Part shown: piece by piece, positions 10,300 to 22,700 of the stretch | Layout: the number at the start of each line of letters is the position of its first letter | Numbering within the stretch: the first letter of the stretch is position 1 | Assembly (NCBI GenBank): GCA_021014325.1 | Contig: CM037476.1 | Coordinates: forward strand, 21,302,827-21,366,826 | DNA length: 64,000 nt | DNA from: Plazaster borealis | Lineage: Eukaryota > Echinodermata > Asteroidea > Forcipulatida > Labidiasteridae | Reading direction: 5' to 3' | Notes under the pieces: generated by a model | The model's database searches: none | Told to the model about the DNA's origin: nothing | The model's input: only the letters and a program-made list of their open reading frames with translations | Translations under genes and position numbers: made by a program

Positions 10300-12827
10300 A
10301 AGAAGGTGGTGGAACTCGTGGCCGTTCCACACACAGCAATTTATTTGCAACCAGTTCCAGGCAATCTCCAAGAAGAAACAATTCTAGGTTTAAGATCTCA
10401 CATTAAGGGATGAGAAATTTCAGATTTGAATCTAAATTAACCCTGTAGAGACCATTGATTTCTGTATAATCATTACCATACACCCGACATGACTAATATA
10501 TTTGGGTTTCTAACACAATGTTGTAAAAGTGTCTGCAAAATATTATGAAAGAGAAATTAGGTTTTGTGTCAGAAACATAGATACTACGTTAAACATGGAA
10601 AACATTGGAAATATTCAATTCAGTACGTGACCTTTACTTTGGCCTTTTTTGGTTGAGTGAAAGTAGGTCAGATTTTGCAGCCGTTTGCAGCTGCTATGGG
10701 CATTTTGGTACAAGCCGTTTGCAGCCGCTATGGTTTTTATGGTTTCTAAAGGGTTAAAGTCTGCCCGGTAAACAAAAATATTTGTACCTTTTCTCCAAAT
10801 TAAATTGGTAATGCTCTTTGGTCCACCTCTCTAAACACTCCAAGGAAAAATATAACTCCAAGGGTTACCAAAAGGTGGAAATGTCGTCATTTCAATCTCC
10901 TAAGATCTGGATCATGGGGACAATGTGCTCCCATTCAGACATACAGTCCCATGTTCCCAAAAAAGAAATGATCGCAAAATTAGACGAAGCCTTCTAACTA
11001 TCTCCACTTTTAAAGAGGGGCTCCAAGGTCAAATTCCTAGGAAAGTATAACTCTAGGGGTTCTCAAAAGGTGGAAATACCATCATTTCAATGTATCTCCT
11101 AAGATATGAATCAAGGTTTCAGACTTGCGCTATGGAAGTGTTCCTTTTGCAAGCAGTTCAGTTGGATGCCTTTTAAAGCTGCCTGAAAAAAAATTGCCCT
11201 TTGTGACAAAGGTCCTTATCAAAATGACAGGGATCTATAAGCTCGGTAATATTCTAAGCAAATAGTTGTACTTTCATGTTCCTGGCGTGTTTCCTGTGAT
11301 TCTGACATTATGATGATATTCTATGTTTAATGTATCCTTTAAAAAAAGTAAGATTTGTTTTGGGGTAGGGGAATTTTATTGGTTTTTTTCTTTTTATTCA
11401 GTTTGTTGGGGGAGGGGAGGTGTATTCTGCTGTATATGTATGTTTTATGTTAAATAAGATTGTACTTCATAAATCCGGCTATTTTTAATGTGACATTTGA
11501 CAACACAAGTGCCTGTTTTTGAGTGTTGCAAAGAATTTAAGAATTAACTTATTAACGTTTATTGTATTGTAGGCTGGCCCAGTGGTAGCTTTGAGTGTAC
11601 ACTGAATTGACTGTATACAGTTTAAGATGCCTTCACAACATGAAATAATTGCAGGCTGGATTAGTATCATTATCATACAATTAAATGGTTTCACAGTAGT
11701 AGGGTTGACTTTGTACTGTATATATGCATTCACAACACGATACATATATTGCTGGACGGCCTAGCGCATCTATCATTCAAAACCACAGCGCGGATGGTAT
11801 ACATGTTTAACGGTCAGACAGTAGGAGGGTTGACCATGTTCTGTAGATGCATTCACCACATGATTATCATATTGCTGGGCGGCATAGCACATCTATCATT
11901 CAAACAACAGCGCGGATGGTATTGAACGTCAGACAGTAGGAGGGTTAACTGTCCTGTTAAGATGCATCCACCACATATCATAGTGCAGGCGTGCGTAGTG
12001 TTATTAACAGACAAAACCATTTGAATGATTCAGTCAATAAGAGCTAATGGAGTTTTCTGGTTAAAACTGTTTACATACTCACTATCAGCATTTTTTTCTT
12101 ACAAACAAATTCTGAGGACCAATTTGGTTATTCTCCGTCCAATTTTCATCATTCAAAACCACAGCGCGGATGATATTTAACGGTCAGACAGTAGGAGGGT
12201 TGACCGTGTTCTGTATAGGTGCATTCACCACATAGCACAGATACTATTGAACGGTCATACAGTAGGAGGGTTAACTGTCCTGTTAAGATGCATCCACCAC
12301 ATATCATATTGCAGGCAGGCGTAGTGTCATTACCAGACAAAACCATTTGAATGACTCAGTCAATAGGAGCTAATAGAGCTTCATGGTTAAAACTGTTAGC
12401 ATACTCACTATCAGCATTTTTTTCTTACAAACAAATTCCGAGGACCAAATTTGTTATTCTCCGTCCAATTTTCAGCATTTAGAAAAGAAGAGTTATTTAT
12501 CCCAAATATTATTTTCCTACATTTGTATTACATAATAGTGATATATCTATCAAAGTGGATTTTTTTTAATTAACTGCAAAGTATTCAACAAAATAAACTC
12601 CGTCCGGTCCCATCTTACATCGTTGAACATTTGATATAAGAAAATTATACTTTTTACTAAAATATTTTCCGTCCTATTTTTTTTTATTCTAAGGGACACT
12701 GTTTTCAAACTGGTGTGATATTTTTTCATCAACAAATTCCTTCCATATAAAATTTCATTTAGATTAAGCAGCATTTCTATGAAACTGGGCTCCAAGAGTG
12801 TGGCTCTTATTATTGTGTAGTAGGTAA
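10300..12827 (+). other. Dynein 3' untranslated region and flank
   Basis: No open frame of interest follows the dynein stop. The first 80 bp include a stretch (about 10349-10378, CCAGTTCCAGGCAATCT) that also occurs at 29-57, left of the dynein exons. A possible poly(A) signal AATAAA lies far downstream at 13519-13524; whether the transcript reaches it is unknown. From 10860 to 11100 a short motif (AAAGGTGGAAAT) recurs. Confidence 0.5.
11773..12480. repeat. Tandem duplication, unit about 375 bp
   Basis: TCATTCAAAACCACAGCGCG occurs at 11773 and again at 12148. Both are followed in order by AGACAGTAGGAGGGTTGACC, TTAACTGTCCTGTTAAGATG and CTCACTATCAGCATTTTTTT. The second unit is shorter because an internal part is lost. 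A smaller partial duplication of the CAGCGCGGATGG segment lies inside unit one near 11890. Confidence 0.9.
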
Positions 12828-13293
12828 TAAACTGCTCACAAAAAGTTAGGAAACTTTTTTTAATCAAGTATATTTTTATTATTTATTACTCTCTTTGTAT
12901 ATGTTGCATATCAATAGAAAGCTGAAGTGTTCTTCTTTAAAATGATACCAAATGTGCAATGATGACATGTTGCTGGACTTGGCCACATTAATGAGAATGA
13001 GACAAAGTCACAAATCAAATGTGCCAAAATTAGCAATTTTGTGTTACTGTGTGAACAAACAAATTGACACTGTAATTCAAACATGCGGTAATTTTGGCAC
13101 ATTTGATTTGTGACTTTGCCTCATTGTCATTCATGTAGCCAAATTCAGCAACATGTAATCATTGCAAATGTGGTATCATTTTAAAGAGGAACACTTCAGC
13201 TTTGCATTGATATATAATATATACAAAGAGAGTAATAAATAATAAAAATATACTTGATTAAAAAAAGTTTCCTAACTTTTTGTGAGCAGTTTA
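12828..13293. mobile_element. mariner-like foldback element with TA target duplication
   Basis: Ends AACTGCTCACAAAAAGTTAG and, inverted, CTAACTTTTTGTGAGCAGTT are flanked by TA. The two arms are each over 200 bp and nearly mirror each other (for example CACATTTGATTTGTGACTTT), so the whole 466 bp folds back. There is no transposase, so it must have been moved in trans. The termini resemble those of mariner-type elements. Confidence 0.85.
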
Positions 13294-13785
13294 GTTTGCT
13301 GGATTTCTCACTGCTGTAGTGTCCATAATGCTAAGTTTATACACCTACATGTACAATGCTTGTATCTGCCTTATGTCTGCCATGGAATTCTAATTGTGTC
13401 CCCCTATCATTCCTAGAGTAAATGTGTGAAGTTTAATATATGCAGAAATGAACCCCACGTCTTCCCATATATAAGTTATGTTGCTTTGCTTTGCTTTATA
13501 TTACATGCTTATGATACAAATAAAATAGCATACTATTTTGCAATGGAAAGCATCGTGTCTTCCCCTTTCCTTCTTTCCCAACCTTAATAACAGTCTTCTT
13601 TTTTAATGAGAATTTGGGAATTAATTCACTGTATTTCAATCAATGTGATGTCATTTCTTTTTCCACCTGTAACTCTGTCCTGGATTGAGACCTATTGAAA
13701 TACACCATGCCCAATACATACACTGATGGCCTCAATCATTATTAGAAAGCCTTGCCCTAAACTTTACTGAAAACATAGTAATATG

Positions 13786-15375
13786 GACTTACTCCAACCC
13801 CAATATCCCTATCCTTAACCCTAACCCCAATATCCCTAGCCTTAACCCCAACCCCAATATCCCTATCCTTAACCCTAACCCCAATATCCCTATCCTTAAC
13901 CCTAACCCCAATATCCCTAGCCTTAACCCCAACCCCAATATCCCTATCCTTAACCCTAACCCCAATATCCCTATCCTTAACCCTAACCCCAATATCCCTA
14001 TCCTTAACCCCAACCCCAATATCCCTAGCCTTAACCCCAACCCCAACATCCCTATCCTTAACCCTAACCCCAATATCCCTATCCTTAACCCCAACCCCAA
14101 TATCCCTATCCTTAACCCTAACCCCAATATCCCTATCCTTAACCCTAACCCCAATATCCCTAGCCTTAACCCTAACCCCAATATCCCTATCCTTAACCCT
14201 AACCCCAATATCCCTATCCTTAACCCTAACCCCAATATCCCTAGCCTTAACCCTAACCCCAATATCCCTATCCTTAACCCTAACTCCAATATCCCTATCC
14301 TTAACCCTAACCCCAATATCCCTATCCTTAACCCTAACCCCAATATCCCTAGCCTTAACCCCAACCCCAATATCCCTAGCCTTAACCCTAACCCCAATAT
14401 CCCTATCCTTAACCCCAACCCCAATATCCCTATCCTTAACCCTAACCCCAATATCCCTATCCTTAACCCTAACCCCAATATCCCTATCCTTAACCCTAAC
14501 CCCAATATCCCTATCCTTAACCCTAACTCCAACATCCCTATCCTTAACCCTAACCCCAATATCCCTAGCCTTAACCCTAACTCCAATATCCCTATCCTTA
14601 ACCCTAACTCCAACATCCCTATCCTTAACCCCAACCCCAATATCCCTAGCCTTAACCCCAACCCCAATATCCCTAGCCTTAACCCCAACCCCAATATCCC
14701 TAGCCTTAACCCTAACCCCAATATCCCTATCCTTAACCCTAACCCCAATATCCCTATCCTTAACCCCAACCCCAACATCCCTATCCTTAACCCTAACTCC
14801 AATATCCCTATCCTTAACCCTAACTCCAATATCCCTATCCTTAACCCTAACTCCAACATCCCTAGCCTTAACCCCAACCCCAATATCCCTATCCTTAACC
14901 CTAACCCCAATATCCCTATCCTTAACCCTAACCCCAATATCCCTATCCTTAACCCTAACCCCAATATCCCTAGCCTTAACCCCAACCCCAATATCCCTAT
15001 CCTTAACCCTAACCCCAATATCCCTATCCTTAACCCTAACTCCAATATCCCTATCCTTAACCCTAACTCCAACATCCCTAGCCTTAACCCCAACCCCAAT
15101 ATCCCTAGCCTTAACCCTAACTCCAATATCCCTATCCTTAACCCTAACTCCAACATCCCTATCCTTAACCCCAACCCCAATATCCCTAGCCTTAACCCCA
15201 ACCCCAATATCCCTAGCCTTAACCCCAACCCCAAAATCCCTAGCCTTAACCCCAACCCCAATAATAACCCTAACCCTAACCCCAACCCCAATATCCCTAA
15301 CCCTAACCCCAACACCCCTAGCCTTAACCCCAACCCCAATATCCCTAACCCTAACCCCAATATCCCAATTTACTC
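13786..15375. repeat. 27-bp telomere-like minisatellite, about 58 units
   Basis: The C-rich strand repeats CCCCAATATCCCTATCC followed by TTAACCCTAA. Each 27-bp unit therefore contains CCCTAA, the vertebrate/echinoderm telomere word. Variants (TATCC/TAGCC, CCCTAACC/CCCCAACC, AATATC/AACATC) are mixed along the array. The last 130 bp, from about 15250, are irregular, with consecutive CCCTAACCCTAACCCC. Because the unit is a multiple of three without stops, the minus strand stays open for 523 codons as a Leu/Gly nonapeptide; this is a by-product of the repeat. The array lies between the convergent 3' ends of the dynein and QRSL1 genes. Confidence 0.97.
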
Positions 15376-16266
15376 CAACCCTTACCCTAAACTCTGTAAA
15401 ATTGACATGTAGTAAGGTACATACATGTACATCACCTTATACATGTTGTAGGAACAGGAGACCAGGAAGGCAACGCACACCATTACAACGCCTGCTTGGA
15501 GATAGTGAAGGCATTCTGCGAGCAGACCAAAACACGACACTTGCCCAACATCTCAGTATAAATAGAACGTGCAAGTCTCGTACATATTCAAAAAGAATTT
15601 GGACAACTTTGGTCCCATGTACAATGCTTTATTGCGTGAAGGAAACAAACTTGTGCACTTTAACGGGTCCCATCGAATATGCACGAGACTTGCACAGTCT
15701 AGTGGAAGAAGCTTGTAGTTGCATGGTTGATGATGATTCAGGTACAATCGCAAACACTTTAAAAACGGCCCAAATACGCAAATCATTTTCAAAAATGATA
15801 TGATCACACTTATTGGTATCACTACCGTCGTTTCAAAAATAGTCAACGGTACTAAAAGCCTGTACTGTTGATAAGAAACAAAGTAATTTCAAATATGACG
15901 CTCGCTCAACAGCTTTTTTGCATTGGAGTTCCTGGTTTAGTTACAGTGTCAAACTACGGAATACTATTTGTGCAATTTTTTTTTGACACAGAGTGTGTTT
16001 AAACATAAATAAAAAAAGGAACAATTTGTTAAAATTTACTGGGAAATCTAAAAATTAAGAACCCTCACTTAATACTCAGTGAAAGAAACGATCCAAAACT
16101 GAAATACAAAAATACACAAATCCTTAATAGTAACCCTCACCATCTCTTTTAATTCCTGAGAAAACAAACTAGAAAAAAACCCAACTGTTTAAACATAGAT
16201 GTTTAAAAAGTGTTTTTTTTTAAGATCTATGTTATGGGGTAGTGATATTTTAATGGGTGGTACATC
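15376..16266. other. Intergenic, no gene recognised
   Basis: An open frame at 15402-15803 has no recognisable protein. It contains TGCAAGTCTCGTAC near 15570 and, inverted, ACGAGACTTGCACAGTCT near 15683, so it is a foldback of about 130 bp. Related words occur near 18530 and 26570. Confidence 0.5.
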
Positions 16267-16605
16267 ACTGATTTCAGTAGAGTAAAGTCAATCGGATTTT
16301 CTTTATTCCAAGACACATACCATAAAGCGATGGTACATCATTGGTTATTGGAAGAGTACATTCATTCCAATCCTCTAGTTTCCAAGAAACATATCATAAA
16401 GGGATGGTACGTCTTTGGTTATTGGAAGAGTACATTCATTCCAATCCTCTAGTTTCCAAGTAACATATCATAAAAGGAATGGTACGTCGATGGTTTTTAG
16501 AAGAATACATTCATTCCAATCCTCTAGTTTCAAAGAAACGTATCATAAAGGGTTGGTTCAAGTACATCATCATCTTTGGCTAGAGTGCATTAATTCCGAT
16601 TGTCA
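16267..16605. repeat. 74-bp tandem repeat, about 4 copies
   Basis: ATTCATTCCAATCCTCTAGT with CATATCATAAAGGGATGGTA repeats from about 16267. Unit starts near 16341, 16415 and 16490 are 74 to 75 bp apart; the last unit is longer and diverged. Confidence 0.85.
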
Positions 16606-16658
16606 TGTTTTCTAGAAAGACATAATGGAAGGCTCATACTCTTGGTTTGTAAAATATT

Positions 16659-16668
16659 TTTATTTATT
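16659..16668 (-). promoter_or_regulatory. Candidate poly(A) signals for QRSL1
   Basis: Two overlapping AATAAA hexamers on the minus strand (16664-16659 and 16668-16663) lie about 120 nt past the QRSL1 stop. This is the usual distance, and no nearer canonical signal is seen. Confidence 0.5.
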
Positions 16669-16783
16669 CTAATTTTCACCCCCTCCCCCCCCCCCATGCC
16701 ATTTATTTTGTAATGCAAAAAAAAAAAAAAAAAAAATCAACGAAACCTGCTAAATATTTCGAAATCTGACCCATTGGCCTGGG

Positions 16784-19700
16784 TCATCTGTCCAATGACC
16801 TCAGTGACCTCTGCAGCTCCTCCCATGGAAACGCCATCTGTTGTTCAAACCACTTAGAGACCGTCAACAGCTGTTTTTCCTGGAATCTTTGGCCAATCAG
16901 CTGCAGGCCTATGGGCATGCTCTGTGGTGACAAGATGGCGGGGATCGATATTGCTGGAATGCCTGTCAAGAAATAATGTTGATTAAAACTTTATCTTATT
17001 TTGCGATCACTTCACAAAACCCACTCCCAACAGTAACCGCGCAAGGAACCAACAACAAGCAATGCACATTACATTGCATTTTCGTTGGTAACCTTTGTCT
17101 GCTTGTAACATTTTAAAGGTATTGTACACTTTTGGTAACAGCTCAAATCAGTGTCCACATTTTGTGTGATTCAACATATGCATGAACAAACAAACCTGTG
17201 AAAGTTTGAGCTCAATTAGTCATCGAGGTCACGAGAAAATAGTGAAAAGAGACCTTATGTGTTTTCTGTTTTTTCAAAATATTGCGTGTGATAAAAACTA
17301 TTGTTTTACTCATTTCTCAGAAACGATAGCATTTTAGGCAGAAATATTTTAAGGAACCCTTTCAACCATTACTTACTTTAAATCATGTAAGTTGTGTGTG
17401 AATCTGTGAACATTTGTGCTTTTCGATCTTACCAATAGTGTACAGGGCCTTTAACTATGGATGACATATATACATGCAAAAGGATTCTGGCTTCTACCAG
17501 TTTGAAAACTGAGCTTATGTTGCGCAACTCCATTTTTTTTCTACCAGTCTGCCGTGTAACACGAGCACTTTATCAATATGCGCATTAGGCATCCCATGTT
17601 TACCGAGCAATGTACATAATAGTCTATTAACTCTTTCAGTTTAAATCCCTTCCAAAAAATAGTTGTAAAACAACAAATAAAGTTTGCACGGCCACACAGT
17701 TTTCAGAATGGGAATGAGGATTCTTGAGGGTGCTTTTGTGGCCTGTTTTATTGGGGGTCGCCATGTGCAAAGAGACCGAGTAAACAATTAATGTGTCCAT
17801 ATGATCAATTTATCGCTAAAATAAATCGTGCATGAAAAGGTTTAAAAGTGGACCCACCTGCCAAGTTGGCCGAAATTAACATCACGTCTTCTAATTCCTG
17901 TTGCTGACGATTGTCCCGAACAATAAAGTCTTTGTACATCTTAGCGTCGCTAACTGAGGAAGGCGTTAGTAAGACGTCCACTCCACTCTGAAACACTCTC
18001 TGGAAATCATTTGCAATCAGGCGTCGGACCATCTGAGCCTGAAGGAAGTACTTCTCATAATTGCTGTCCAGACAGAAAACAAAACAATTTAGGTAAGTAA
18101 TAAGCCACAAGGGAAACTGACTAGGTAAATTTTTAATATTTTTAGGTTGAACAAAGACAAATTGACTGGAGTAGGACTTGAACCTGTGACCTCCGGATTA
18201 GCGTACTGGTGCTTTACCATCCGAGCTTTCTAGCCCTAATGTTAGCGGTCTTTCTATTTTTAATCAGGGGTGCCAGTCAGAAGCAGAACAAAGATATTGA
18301 CAAATAGGGAGTAAAAAGTAAATATCAGAGAGTGGTGAAAGAAAGTTTACGAAATTCGGAATTCGGGAGACTACTAAGTTCTGAAAAGAACTGTCCTGCT
18401 TATTAACTACTACCTGGGCGGAGGGTAGAAAATCGGCCGGGACTACTAAAGTAATTGAAGAAACAAAATCGCACACATGTAAAACTCAATATGGTTGGGA
18501 CCAACTTGGTTCTCGAAGTTCGAATACGCATGAGACTTGCACAGTATTTTTTTAAATAAAAAGTCAAGTCTCAGATCAACAAAAAATGTCTAAAACGAGA
18601 ACAATAAGTGTTACAGATAATTTTGTTTTGAACATTCCTAAGGTTTGAACCCGGATCTTGTTGATTTTGATCGCTGTGATCATTTCAGAATTTCAAAAAA
18701 ATGTTCTCACTCTTTTAGAAGGAAGTAGTTCCCGGCAAGAATCCTTCCCCTGACGACATCGTTGAATCCTTCGTGTCTAGTTGCTGCATACAGCAACTCA
18801 GTTGAATCACCGTGCTGATGTCTATGACCTACGGAAACAATTAACGGTGGGGTCATAGATTAATTTGTTGTCAACTTCTGCGGTTTGTAAACAAATGTAA
18901 CCCTAGGCACTGTGAACTTCTCCCATGGTTTCTCCGACACCCAATTTCAAACAAGGTGAACTAACGGCGGGTCAAAAACCTTGTCCTGGCCGGTACTTAT
19001 CCGCTGGTTGTCCTGGACTAATTTTGACAAGGTCCCTAAGTTTTTATCGTCATAAATCTTTGGAGTACTTACCAATCTATGACCCTAACCAGTTACCCTT
19101 TAACCATAAAACAATGTTAAATGTCGTTTCCAAATTGCCTTAACGGTTAAAACGAAGCGGACCTTGTCCTGGATGGTACTTATCCACTGGTTGTCTTGGA
19201 CAAATTTTGACAAGGTCCCTTAGCAAACAGACACTTTGAAATCTTATGGTGTGAGGAATGCATAGGATTTTAAGTAATTAACATTCAGATTTACCAGCTT
19301 TCAAATCCAAACCTCCCCCTAATGTTCTAAAATAAGTACTTTAGGTTTTGTATAAATATTTCTGGTCCAGTAAATATGTAGCCTTTTGTCAAGGCCTTCG
19401 TGGCTTGGACAGCTTCGTAAACAGTGGAGCGACTGGAACGGAGAGACCACGCGCGCGAGTCGAGTGGCGCAGCCAAGAGGGCCTTTTCCAACTTGATTTG
19501 TGGTTTTGTTGATGAATTATTCATAAAGTATGAAACGTGCATTATTCATAACGTGTATGCAAATAAGTAAAGGGCTGAACGATTAACCAATCAAAACGCG
19601 GACTTTGCAGTTTCGTCCATTTGTTAAGAAAGCTGAGTTGAGTAAGCGGAAAATACTAACAAGAAATCAATTCGGACAACATGGAAGTGAGTTCATGGGG

Positions 19701-22700
19701 AAATACAGGCCTGGGAAATAAGTTTGGAAAATACGTTTATAAATATAATACTATAAGTCTAAGAGAATGAAGAATCAATTACTTGGACATAATCTGGAAA
19801 CAGGTAGCGTGAATGCAACAGACATGAATGCATCATATACCCCAAAACGAATTATAAACGAATCCAAGATGGATGATTGTTGTTTTCCCAGTGCACTGTG
19901 AGCGTGTCAATCCATTCAAATTGAGGACTTTAACAAAAGGGATCCGGGTGTTTGACAGAGCGAGGACGTCCTCGCTTCGTTTTCGTGTACAAACCCAATG
20001 GGGACGTCGCTAAAAAAACCTATGTCCAAACAATGGGAGAACAAAGAGAAGTCCTCGGTAAGCGGGATTTACAAACGTGTGTGTGTGTGTGTGTGTACGT
20101 CGTGTGTACCCGCATAGCTCACAGTAACTTGTTGATGAAGTCGTCGACGAAGCTATAGTCAAAACACATTGTGCCGGGACCGCTTGAACTATGGAACTTT
20201 TACCATATCCGGCGGGATGGGGAGAGTTACGAAAACATCATGCCCGCGTACAGCTCCTCCAATCGCCTGACGCTGTAACTAAGGGTTTAAACTCTTTATT
20301 TTGCCGAGTTTCCTAGCAGCATATCCATACAATTATCGAAAGATTCGTCTGATGATACTATTACTACACTAGTTCTGATGACGACGAAACGATCGCCATT
20401 TTTGTATATTTGTTAATTTGCATAATTTGTTAATGTATGCTGACCCGCTGACCCCCGTCGCTTCTGATTGGTTTGGAATTTTGCTACCCTAACAGGGTAG
20501 CAAAAATCGAGATATAAAGAAAAAAATTAGAAACCGCAAACAAGTTGGACAAGGCCCTCGTGGCTGTGCCACTCGCGTGCGTGGTCTCCCCTTCATGTCC
20601 TTTGGGATCATGGCTCCACGTAGCTGTCTGAGCCACGAAGGCCTTGACAAAAGGCTAGTAAATATGTTGATTTGTGGTGTTTTGTGGCAAAGCGGTGAAG
20701 AGCACCAGACTCAAGCTCTTGGTGTTTCTGATCAGAGTGTGGGTTCGAGTCCCAGTCGTGGCACTCGTGTCTTTGAGCAAGATACTTTACCATAATTGCT
20801 TTGTCCTTCAGATTGTACATTAAGCCGTAAGTCCCATGTACTAGGATTGGTATTGCACGGAAAAGAACCCAGAACACTTATTGTATAAGAGTAGGGGTTA
20901 ACCCCGGTGTTTCTGGTTCACATAGCAAGCGCTCTTGTTACAGGTTTCCTCAGGCTTGCGAGCTACAGTAATTAAGTTCACTTGGTTTCATCACCAGATA
21001 TATATAATATTAATTAACAAGACCTTTGGTCTGGTGAAACTTTTCTTAAAATTCAAACCCTGAGTAAGTAGCCACTATTTTTGTTTTATCTCGATCAGAG
21101 ATGCCACTGTGGAAACGAAAAAAAAACCTGAATTTTTTTTTTCCTTAGACAAAAGCAGAAAGCCACTGAATGAATGTCGCGAGTGGTAACCATTGTGACA
21201 AATCATCGCAGAGCAATCATTGCAGAGATGCCAACATTGAATTCCCGAAAAGAGTAGCACCGCCGAGCACTTCAGTTCAAGTCAGGCATACAACTCACCG
21301 AGCCGTAAAAAAAGAGGAAAATTACGACATTTACGATATAAATCGCTTATTGCAAAGCGGACTTGCATTGAGGCCAAACAATTATAACTTTATCCAGGCA
21401 TGATTTTAAAAAAAAAAAAAATAATTTTTTTTCTTTCCTTCACTTTTTCAAAAAACGGAAGTTGAGGTTTTTTTTTTTTTAACCCGAATTCCGGGTAAAT
21501 CCGGAAAAGTGGCATCTCTGCTCGATGTAAACATTTTGCATAATCCTACTGCTTGCCATCATGCACAAATTGTAATAAACCAAGCAAAAAAAAAAAGAAA
21601 AAAAAAGAAGAAGAGTTTTCTCACCGTACTCTATACCGTCATATCTGGCCATGTTGGACGCAACCTCCACCGGGCACAGCACCGAATAGCAGGCTGATGA
21701 ATACTGCACATTAGGCACAGAGACTTCCGACACCTTCACGCCAGCATTCTCAAAAAGATCCGCGGCCCTGGACCAGGCTCGAATGACGGCGTCGTCAAGA
21801 CCGGGGATGCGATATTCCTGGGGGAAAAGTGAGCAAGGGAAAGGGTTGACTTTTGACTCGTCTACTTCTTCTTTCATAGAATGAGACTCTTAACCCTCCT
21901 GTTAAAGGCATCGTACACATTTGGTAATTGGAGCCTATTGTTTGTTTCAATCCTATATTGTTGTATATATATTCCATAAAACTAACCTGTGAAAATTTCA
22001 TTTTCAAAAGGTGGTAGCGTTTTTGAGATATTGCTGAAAATCTGGAGCAGCTATGTCCACGCAGGAAGAATAATCTGCATTGGAATACACACTCTGAGAA
22101 GCGTTACGCGTAACGCTTCTCAGATTCAAACGTTTTGGGGGATAAAAAGTTATATATTTTTCCATAACCGCAATACTTTGAGGTGAAAAGTTTCTCGAAA
22201 TGCATTACACTATCCATAGCTGCTGTACTTCTTACCAAGTAAGTTTTTATTGCCATTAATTATCAGAGTCATTACCAAACGTGTATGATGCCTTTAAGGT
22301 GTTGACAAAACAGGGAGACCGCCTACATTAGGGCTAGACAGCTCAGTTGGTAAAGCGCCGGCACGTTAATCCAGAGGTCACAGGTTCAAATCCAGTTCTA
22401 GTCAATTCCTCCTTGTTCTCACAAATATTGATATAACTAATGACCATATTGTTTAATCACTTCTGAGCCTGAAGCACAATTTCTCACACAATAGCACGCA
22501 TGTCCAGAGGCAAGTTTTTACAAACTCTATTATCACCTTGAAGACTTAATTTTAGAGCAAAAAGAGTAATGAAAACTTTCTTGCTTATTAAATTCCAGCT
22601 AGGTTCTCGAGCAAATGGGCAACGTGACCATTTTAAGTCCAATTGGAACAGCCCAGGAAACTTTCACCCAGGTAACTTAACCGAGTCCAATGGTTAGTTT

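Noticed and set aside
10012..10381. Minus-strand open frames opposite the last dynein exon
   Set aside because: Shadow of the GC-richer coding exon; the plus-strand protein is clearly the real one.
13789..15360. 523-codon open frame of a Leu/Gly nonapeptide on the minus strand
   Set aside because: It is a by-product of a 27-bp tandem repeat without stops; no splice or start context and no conserved coding pattern.
15402..15803. 133-codon open frame
   Set aside because: Overlaps an inverted repeat, resembles no family and lies beside a satellite.
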